Shown here in pieces: positions 57,301-64,000 of a stretch of DNA of 64,000 bases. The position numbers and the translations under genes are program-made. The DNA comes from Liolophura sinensis (Eukaryota > Mollusca > Polyplacophora > Chitonida > Chitonidae). The stretch's first letter is position 1; each line of letters begins with the position of its first letter. The stretch lies in the NCBI RefSeq assembly GCF_032854445.1, contig NC_088301.1, positions 24,464,226 to 24,528,225 on the forward strand. Direction: 5' to 3'. A model generated the notes under the pieces. That model searched no databases. It was not told the origin of the DNA and saw nothing but the letters and a program-made list of their open reading frames with translations.

Positions 57301-59960
57301 AAGCTATAAACGGACAGAAGAATCTGTAAAATAGTTCAAATATTAGACAGAACAATATTATCACCGGAGATAACTGGAGAAGTCTCATTCTAAATCAGAT
57401 CTTAAAGCCCTGTCTCGATTAACGGTTTAGTATCGCAAACTCCTGATAAAAGTAAAACTCTGAGGCGAATCTAATTATTAGGAAAACAGATGTAGTTTTT
57501 GAGTTTTTCTTGACGCCCGAAACACAAACCGGTGCATTAACATTCACTGCCTTAAATTCTTTACGTGATTGTGAACAATAGACAAAAAGTGAAGTATGAA
57601 TGGAATTTGGATACGTCAATCTGAAAACCATTGCAAATTCCACTTCTCGCATTGTCCAAGACAGACCTAAGACACAGTTATCCGTTGGCCGATATATCAA
57701 CCTCACTTTTATTAAAAATGTTCCTTAAAGTACGCAGAGAGGAGTGAGATGTAGCTCAGTGTGTAATATGCGACAAGAGAGATGACAGTGATTTCGATAT
57801 GGTTAATTATCCATTTAAAGATGGTAATATCCCAGAAAGCCCTGTATACACGTCTTGTCTTAAGTCAATGTTGTGTGCAAATCTGTACGTCACACGTTGG
57901 TAAACTCGCCAGTAACCTGCAAAAGGTCGATGGTTTACCTCCGAGCACTCCTGATTCGTTCGCCCAAAAGCATTCTTGACTATAACACTGAACAACAGTT
58001 AATGGGTGGGTCAATCAAGAACAGAGTTGCCATTCAACGTGGGACATTTTTATACAGCTATTAGATGGATTCCTAAGACACCAAAGACTACAGCATAATC
58101 CACATTTTCCTGTCTGCTGCTGGCGCCCAATGAAAAAATGTTTGCGTGTTGTCTTGTAAATGTTGAGCAAAATTATTTCGGTCATTCTGGAATGATATCC
58201 ATGCATCTAATTTACCAATTTGGGGCACACTTACTGGAAACTAGGAACGGGGTCTGCACAATGTGGTACAGCAAGACCGCATCTCGCGCAACTGCGCAAA
58301 TGTTTGACAAGCAATGAAATGTGAAGAATGGAAAAGACAGCCTCACTGGGTGGTGTTCCTGTATGGAATTAAATGTTAAATTTACTATGTATGGTACGGG
58401 TATAAGGATCTGTTAGGCTGCAGTAGAGCCATTTCTAGCATAGGCAAGGACGGAAAGCGACTTGTTACTCGACGTGACACCACTGACTAGAAATCAGATC
58501 GAATTATTATTGTTATTAACGGATTAAACTGTACAAACATGCCAAATCACAATGCTCTTGTCACCCAATTCGCGTGTGCCCTAGTTGACAACCCCATGCA
58601 CAAGATGTGAACAAGTTCCTTTGCATGCACATCCAAGCATCAGCAAGTCTTTCAACTTACAATGAATTTCCTTAAAATAGCCTATAAATATAGTTTGCCT
58701 TCAGAGCCAAGCCAGACCCTAAAACTGTTTGTCCATTTTTTTTGCTGTAGACCTCCAACAAAACATGAAAATATCTTAACCTCCAGGTTAGAACGGAAAT
58801 GAATATAGAGTAGAACGCAAAATATATTGTACTGTCAAGGAATAAAACCCTAACTGATGTCAATTAACCAGTTACGTGTGACCATTTGCCATTGTCGTCA
58901 CTGTTCTTGTTTTACTCGCTATGCAGTAAGTCTTTTATATTGAACTGTCACTTTTCACTGTTATAAAGCATAGTTTCGACGTTTAGTCATGTAGTCGTAT
59001 ATGTCCTGGACAATTCCAGTGCTATTATTTTTATAGTACTGCTCCGCTGAAATATGCAAAATGACTAAACCAAACACCAAGTATTTCGTGACACGACAGG
59101 ATGTGGGTTGTGGTCGAGTGATTGAGATGCCTATCTTTTAATCGCTAGGACACAAGAGATAAGGGTTCAACTCATAACTTGAACAGAGAATTCGAGAATT
59201 CCACCGCTCTCACTGTTCGATGGGCTTGGTGACAAAAATCGGTCGAAGACGCTCGTGTTGACGATTGCTTAATTTCTCACATGAACATTTCTTCGTCAAA
59301 TGTAGGAAACGTCCATCAAATGTGGGAAACGTTCGTCTGTAGTTTGCCAAAACTCGGTGGGTTTCTTCCACTCTCAAAACTGACCGCCTTCGTTTAGGAG
59401 AAACATTTGTGAGTTATGCGTAGAAACCATCTATCTAAAAAATCGTCAAAGGACACATACCTTTGGCAAAGTTACTGACGAACGTCTCCACGTGTGACGT
59501 ACAGATAAGCATATCGCATTGGTGAAAGACAAGAGGTCTTCAATGAATTTTAGACTGTTAGCAACCACACGAGCGTAGTCGACCACTTCTTGTCGCCAAG
59601 GCCCCACAAGCAGCAAAAGTTGTGGAATCTACAAATTCCCTGTCCGAAAACCGGGTTTACACGTTAAAAAAGGGCAGGTTTTACCTGTATGGCATTGGTG
59701 ACGTTCCATGCGGCCTGCCACTCTGTAATCTGGTGTCTGTGACTTGACGCTCCAGAACCTCTTTTCTCGGACATATCCCCCTCGGACCAGTAGCCGTCCG
59801 GAATTGTCCCATTCTCCTTCCCTTCTTCTCCTAACTCCGACAGCTCCTTCTCGCTCTCGGAGTGAGAAAACTTGACAAAATTAATTTTCTCCTCTTTTGT
59901 TCCCCGGACGGGTAAGTAAGACCGGAGCGTCCGCGCAGCTGACGTAATCCTGTCCACCAT
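45006..59960 (-). CDS. SLC32A1: Vesicular inhibitory amino acid transporter (VGAT), 2 coding exons
   Basis: Joined exons 59960-59685 and 46217-45006 give 495 residues plus TAG. VGAT (UNC-47 in nematodes) loads GABA and glycine into synaptic vesicles using the proton gradient; it belongs to the AAAP family. What is seen: an acidic cytosolic N-terminus (residues 1-80), then WQAAWNVTNAIQ/GMFIVSFPYA at the start of TM1. This is followed by CCHTGKILIDCLYEE, IELLMTCILYVLL, FSYTSQIFLPTLEGNM (about 274-289), TKEVITNNLP and LSYPLPFFAAAELL, with some nine or more hydrophobic segments. These blocks match human VGAT closely in order and spacing. The human protein is 525 residues, and the shorter length here falls mainly in the N-terminus. 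The ATG at 59960 is the only Met before TM1 that gives a VGAT-like N-tail with no stop. The gene faces the kinase gene and marks inhibitory neurons. Confidence 0.95.
46690..47240. repeat. Degenerate minisatellite, units of about 50-60 bp
   Basis: The motif caaatacaaaa.agaagtatt with nearby actttgcaa recurs about ten times, diverged by substitutions and small indels. It lies in the VGAT intron close to exon 2. Confidence 0.75.
47380..47600 (-). mobile_element. SINE family D (tRNA-derived), minus strand
   Basis: On the minus strand there is a B box (gggttcaaacccggttt) after a tRNA-like head, then ggaatttgtagattcc. The latter part recurs at about 59617-59660. A perfect 10-base hairpin with a 5-base loop (gatatacggt / accgtatatc, 47410-47434) lies at its far end. 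Confidence 0.5.
48199..48224. repeat. Poly(T) run
   Basis: About 25 T. It could be the tail of a minus-strand retroposed sequence, but the adjoining 47575-48040 block has no known counterpart. Confidence 0.8.
48410..48998. mobile_element. Foldback (palindromic) MITE, copy 2, about 589 bp
   Basis: Same family as 13325-13919 but in reverse orientation: its right end (tgatgctctttcatcagatt and ttttggcatcat) is the reverse complement of copy 1's left end. TTAA lies at both edges. It sits in the VGAT intron. Confidence 0.85.
50478..50735 (+). mobile_element. SINE family A, near full length, diverged head
   Basis: gcatccgtggccgacgagg, then ggctgtgagttcaagtccag, the standard 3' body and an (aata)n tail. 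Flanking atcaaagcat (near 50462 and 50719) is a likely target-site duplication. Confidence 0.88.
51286..51372. repeat. (TA)n microsatellite, long
   Basis: About 43 uninterrupted TA units, the longest in the window. Confidence 0.98.
51977..52176. other. Assembly gap, 200 N
   Basis: Exactly 200 N. The 18 bases before it (51959-51976) and after it (52177-52194) are identical: accagactcgctttctac. Confidence 0.99.
52938..54180 (+). mobile_element. Decayed DNA transposon remnant
   Basis: The left end aaggattagtgtccagattt and right end ggaatctggacatcaattc are imperfect inverted repeats about 1.24 kb apart. Inside, near 53210-53330, broken frames read YQFEP and then SDSEFSDPDLWF. These resemble the P2X7-like C-terminal (Cys-rich) proteins often carried by transposons in lophotrochozoans. 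The frame is shifted and has stops, so the element is inactive. Confidence 0.4.
55330..55605. repeat. Degenerate minisatellite, about 27 bp theme
   Basis: The theme gaagaaatacacgtactata recurs about ten times with variable spacing. Two copies near 55365-55400 are identical (ttgagaagaaatacacgtac). Confidence 0.75.
57745..58010 (+). mobile_element. Diverged SINE
   Basis: A-box-like tgtagctcagtgtg, followed later by taacctgcaaaaggtcgatggtt, which matches the family A mid-section (caacctgcggatggtcg). The tail is diverged. Confidence 0.4.
59105..59430 (+). mobile_element. SINE family C (tRNA-Ser/Leu-like head)
   Basis: Head gtggtcgagtgattgagatg, then agggttcaactc (B box) at the right spacing. 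The body ggtgacaaaaatcggtcgaa is shared with 43240-43680, and a 3' scrap resembles family A. It also holds a 20-base direct repeat near 59297-59335. Confidence 0.55.
59685..59960 (-). CDS. SLC32A1: VGAT coding exon 1 (cytosolic N-tail, start of TM1)
   Basis: ATG at 59960-59958, 92 codons, phase 0 donor CAG/gtaaaa at 59685/59684. The tail is rich in Ser, Glu and Lys and ends ITEWQAAWNVTNAIQ, the block conserved before TM1. A splice acceptor (ttttcattacag) lies 38 bases upstream at 60000-59999, so the 5' UTR is probably split and this exon probably starts at 59998. Confidence 0.93.
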
Positions 59961-59998
59961 GATGACTCCGTTACTCTTTCACTCTGCGATGATCATAT
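59961..59998 (-). other. VGAT 5' UTR part, after a 5' intron
   Basis: On the minus strand, ttttcattacag is followed by 38 bases and then the VGAT ATG. The context of the ATG (gtcatcATGG) is acceptable. This implies at least one upstream noncoding exon. Candidate donors on the minus strand are CAG/gtaagc after 61905 and AAAG/gtaagg after 62087; the sequence cannot choose between them. Confidence 0.45.
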
Positions 59999-62900
59999 CT
60001 GTAATGAAAACAGGTAACATTAAATACGAATTGAAGGGTTATATAGCCCTATTCATTTCATTTATATGCATAGTCTTTTTTGCCGTACTCAGATATGTTT
60101 CGTTTACACAATGCTTATCAGGTTAATTAAGGATGTGGACACCCTCACCATTATATTTGGTCATTTATCTATTCATCTCTTTCTTGACACAGTAGACAAG
60201 AATTAATTTTTCATTTCTAGAAGGGTGCTTTGTTTTATGTGGGCAAGAAACCGGAGGGTTAAACAACCTTGACTACTAAAAATGTACAAACTGTATAAAT
60301 GGTATAAGGAACGTTCGACGCACCCAACCTTATCGAATTACCGTTATTGTGGCATAATGTTGAAAACGTCTTCTTCGAATGCAAAAGTTCGCCCGCGGAA
60401 TCATACATATATAAAATTACATATGTGACGCTTCACACTCGGGGTTTATATACTACGGCTGATGGTAGCTCTCTTAAAGTTTAATCACATTGTGTAGATC
60501 TTGGTGGAAACATAGCGACCTTTTTGTCATGTTGCTAAAGCAAGACGCCGTCGTAAATGTTAAAAGTATCAATCAAACACTCAGTTAATCAATCAATCAA
60601 GAAGATGTCCACGGCAAAGAAAAAAGAGGAATAGATGTGCCCAGGGTGCTGACAAACAAGTTCATACTTGCTTATTGTTATGCGCTGTATATATTAGTCT
60701 ATCGCCGCCTGAGAGACGACCATATCGGGTCGCGAAACAATATTCAACACTATGAACAATCAAGAAAAAAAATTACAGCAAGATTTGTCAAATTCAAGTG
60801 AGACTCATGCAATGACTTCTGATTTGTATACTTCAGACCACAGTCACTCTTTCAAACAAAACAGTAGTCATACATGTAAATGTAAAAACACATTCAAACT
60901 CGGGTTTTCAGTGCACGTAGGGCTATTCATTTTTCCGCCGGGATAGTGATCCCCAAATCAGCGGTGCAAGATTGGATGGCGGCAGGTTTATAGTTAATGT
61001 CATACTTTTTCAGTCCCATGAATCTAAACATAACAAACTTGATTAAAAAACAACCCGGTGTGGAATATCATTCTATGGGTGGAGAGCAAAGCCGGTGATC
61101 CGGATTTATCGGCAATTATGGGTTGTTCTTATTCTACCCGGTGAAAAAGTCAAAGTTTGATGGAGTGGCTTTGAACTCTCATCTGATTCTGTCGAGTCAT
61201 GTGGTTTGTCAACTACCTCTCAAAGGGGCGGTGTGTTTCTCCGAGCTAACCGTGATTCGCTTCACCAACAAAATATGACGGCCGTCATACATAAAGTGAA
61301 ATATTCTGTCATTTGTAATATTAAAATGACTCTTAATCTGTTGAATAGTAAATTAATAGCTTGGATAAATTAAAAATCCGAGGGCCCCAAAATAAAGGAA
61401 TTAAACACACAAAATCTCCGCAGTGTGAAATCATCAAACTGACATCATTTACAGTCAGTGTATAATGTGCCACAAGCAGAAAAGTAAGTCAGCATGATCC
61501 AAGCAATGCTAGAATAAACTCTGTATGAAGGCCTTTGTCAGCTTAGACATATTTCGAACTTATGATCATTTACAGGCATTACAAGTATACGTTCCAAATA
61601 AACCTATGTAGCTTTCGCCCATGCCTTGAAGACTGAGCTCTATCGCGTAGCCAACATTGAACAGCTATGCCAAGTATAGCAGAATTGCACTCGCCTTCAG
61701 CGTTACCAAACCTTTAACGTCACAGGTATTATATTAAGAAGATCAAAAAGAACTACACAGAAAACCTGTCTTGGTTTATGTTCTGTTTGCAAAAAGAAAT
61801 GAAATACATATCCATAAATATCATAAAGAACTATATTTAGCTGTAAATTTTCCACTGAAATTCTTTTAGGGCAACCGCAACAGGAAGTGGTGAAGAAAGC
61901 TTACCTGTTCCAAGTAGGCCTATTTATCTCGGTGTGTTTGAAGTTACTTTCGACATCAATTTCTTGCAGATACAAAAGGAGCACATGTATTGCACGTAAC
62001 ACTTGCTCCTAGCTTTAATATATCAAAACCGTCAAATGTTTTGTTTTGATGAATACCAACAGAAAGTTATACAAAACCATCCTTACCTTTGCCATGCCTC
62101 GGGTAGTTGGTTCCACTCTCCACACCAATAAAGCCCGATGCAAACTTATTTGTCCATGGCCGTGTTCGCTTGGATTCCCCTCCTGCCTCGACCCTTGTCT
62201 CCCGACTACCGAACATCTGCCGTCTTCACCCATGTCTCCTGGGCATAAATTATGGAGCCGTGGTCGACGGGCTCAGAAAGGAACTGTTGATCAATCATAG
62301 CGATTCGCCGACCGCTGCATGGTAAAGCTTTGACCAGCTCATGGTCAATGTCACGGGCCGTCTTCGGTTGGAACCGCGAGGTCGCCCCGCTGCTTGTTGG
62401 GATGGTCCAACTTTTGACAGCCGACGGTGATGGCATTTGTTTCTTTCTAAACGCATACAAGTACGTCGATGGGAAACATGTCAATTTATGATTCCACACA
62501 CAGTGAATGGAAAATCGTAGATCCATTCAAAACATGTTGTCATGTTTAATACAAGTTGTACTGTAACGGCGAAGTATGTAAGCATATAATGACATATCTC
62601 TAACGGCGTATCCGATGGACATAACGAATGACCTGCATGGAACAATTACACAACTTTGTTTATAGTTATATAACCAATAGGCGGTATAGGGGAAATTTCT
62701 CAATTTCACAACGGATTTTGTTCTTAACGCATTTAAAAACAACATTCAACACAAACCATTCAAAAGACCATGAAAGTGTATTGATTAAGAAATTAGGACG
62801 GATTCATGCAAAGAGAAGCTGTCAACAATTTTATATTAACGACGATGGAAACTTTCAAGAAATGTTCTATAGATTACACAAATGCATTAATATTCCTCAC

Positions 62901-64000
62901 TAATTATCTAGTAAATCTGTCGACCTACCCTTTTCTTGAGGTGTTGTTGCTGGGAGTGAAGTCAAAATATTGTTTCATCTTGGTAACCTCAATTGGGGTG
63001 GGTAGTTAAACAAGGCAAAACGTTTTCAGTTCTATCCAAAACCGACAAAAATTCTGACATACTTTAACAACCTAAAATGTCTGTTTAGCATTATCATCCA
63101 ATCAGTGCTCCCTTACTTTTCAGTTTGGAGGCAATTCCACCACTTGCGCACGTGTAAAATATAGGAAAATGGATGAAATCAGAATCCAAATCGTGCATAC
63201 CATATGATGGTGCGTTATTTATTACAAAGAATATGTTGAGGAAAGTATATACTCAGCTCATTGCACTGAAATGCCAGATTCGTGTGGACAACAAGTGAAC
63301 CCCAAACAATTTCTCCTTCCTTAAGCACCTATAACATTTCACGACCTCTGTCGACATTATACCTTGACAGCAGTAAAGTATGGGGATCTAAAAACTGGGA
63401 TAGCCTATCTTTTCCCGCCCAAGGGTGTCCCGGGTCCCAAGCCGGACTGACTATTACCACATGAGTACTACGTCACCACAAATCGTCATCACAAGGGCAG
63501 GAATGAACAGCAAGATTTGGTTCGAATTAAAGCAGGCGAAAAATGTTCATTGGAGAACTGTGAACAGTTCACTTTAAAGACATTTTGAATTGTGCTTGTG
63601 AACTGCAGGCCTACATCAACAAAAACTATTCGGTTACCATTGACTGAAAAGTTGTAAACGACAAAAACAAAATGGTAAAATATGGGTTTATGTTTTTTGG
63701 AACATCTGTCACTGTGGGTCTTTAACCTTTTTGAAGGGATTTTTGAGTTGGAACTTAGCCCAGCTTACAAGGTTATATGGTATCTGAGCCAATGAAATCA
63801 TTCCCAGTCACGGCAGCCTGGGGATTAGGGTTCGAGAAAAGCAGAAAAGAAGGTCGAATAGAAACAGCATTAGTTCTAGCGACATGAATATCAGGGCTGT
63901 ACAGATGTATATATCTACTGGATACGCCTCCACTGACCCGTCTATTGAGCCGAACTAATTGGCGGTGTTGTTACACAGATCACCGTTGCGTGAGACACAA
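59999..64000. other. VGAT upstream region
   Basis: 4 kb upstream of the VGAT coding start. It probably holds the promoter and a 5' UTR exon (candidate listed). A SINE 3' scrap lies near 61265-61310 (gacggccgtcatacataaag). No other gene was recognised. Confidence 0.5.
62088..62680 (-). promoter_or_regulatory. Candidate VGAT promoter and first noncoding exon
   Basis: A GC-richer block at 62090-62430 ends on the minus strand in a good donor (AAAG/gtaagg at 62087/62086). Upstream on the minus strand near 62660-62680 is a CCAAT-type ATTGG followed by TATA-like sequence (tatataactataaa). Short open frames cross the block but none resembles a known protein. This is a guess from layout only; CAGE or RNA-seq would settle it. 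Confidence 0.22.

Larger units (their letters stand above)
46218..59684 (-). other. VGAT intron, 13.5 kb
   Basis: GT (59684-59683) to AG (46219-46218) on the minus strand. It contains minisatellites, SINEs, one foldback MITE, a decayed transposon and the assembly gap, each listed separately. The other open frames in it look like chance, including 47575-48040 and 56142-56336 on the minus strand. Confidence 0.85.

Overview
The window is nuclear DNA of a metazoan. It is AT-rich, has long introns with GT..AG borders, and carries many short dispersed repeats. The dominant repeat is a tRNA-derived SINE whose 3' part reads like the elements common in mollusc and other lophotrochozoan genomes, so a mollusc (bivalve or gastropod) or a close relative such as a brachiopod is the best guess. 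The species cannot be named from the sequence alone.

Two real protein-coding genes were found, and they converge tail to tail. The first, on the + strand, is the 3' part of a HUNK-like Ser/Thr kinase gene of the CAMK/AMPK-related family. Twelve exons between 8140 and 36603 join in one frame and encode the last 1,167 residues. These run from the DFG motif through the LKB1-type T-loop, the rest of the C-lobe and a UBA-like helical segment, then a very long disordered Ser/Arg/Pro-rich tail ending in Cys-Cys. The N-lobe and catalytic-loop exons were not found and should lie before base 1. The second gene, on the - strand, is the vesicular inhibitory amino acid (GABA/glycine) transporter VGAT/SLC32A1. 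It has two coding exons (59960-59685 and 46217-45006), a 13.5 kb intron and a 495-residue product.

The rest is intron and intergenic DNA shaped by repeats. It holds five sizeable minisatellite arrays or tandem duplications in or beside the kinase gene (784-2463, 16842-17349, 21528-21740, 23196-23997, 29131-29459). Two of these carry splice-site-like sequence in every unit, and one runs into the real 3' splice site of an exon. There are several tRNA-derived SINE families, a pair of about 590 bp foldback (palindromic) MITEs 35 kb apart, a second small MITE pair, (TA)n microsatellites and a decayed DNA transposon at about 52938-54180. A 200-N gap at 51977-52176 has the same 18 bases on both edges and is probably an assembly artefact.

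The two genes have no obvious functional link. No bacterial, viral or CRISPR-type system was seen. The most unusual material is the set of splice-signal-bearing arrays and the long, Cys-Cys-ended tail of the kinase.
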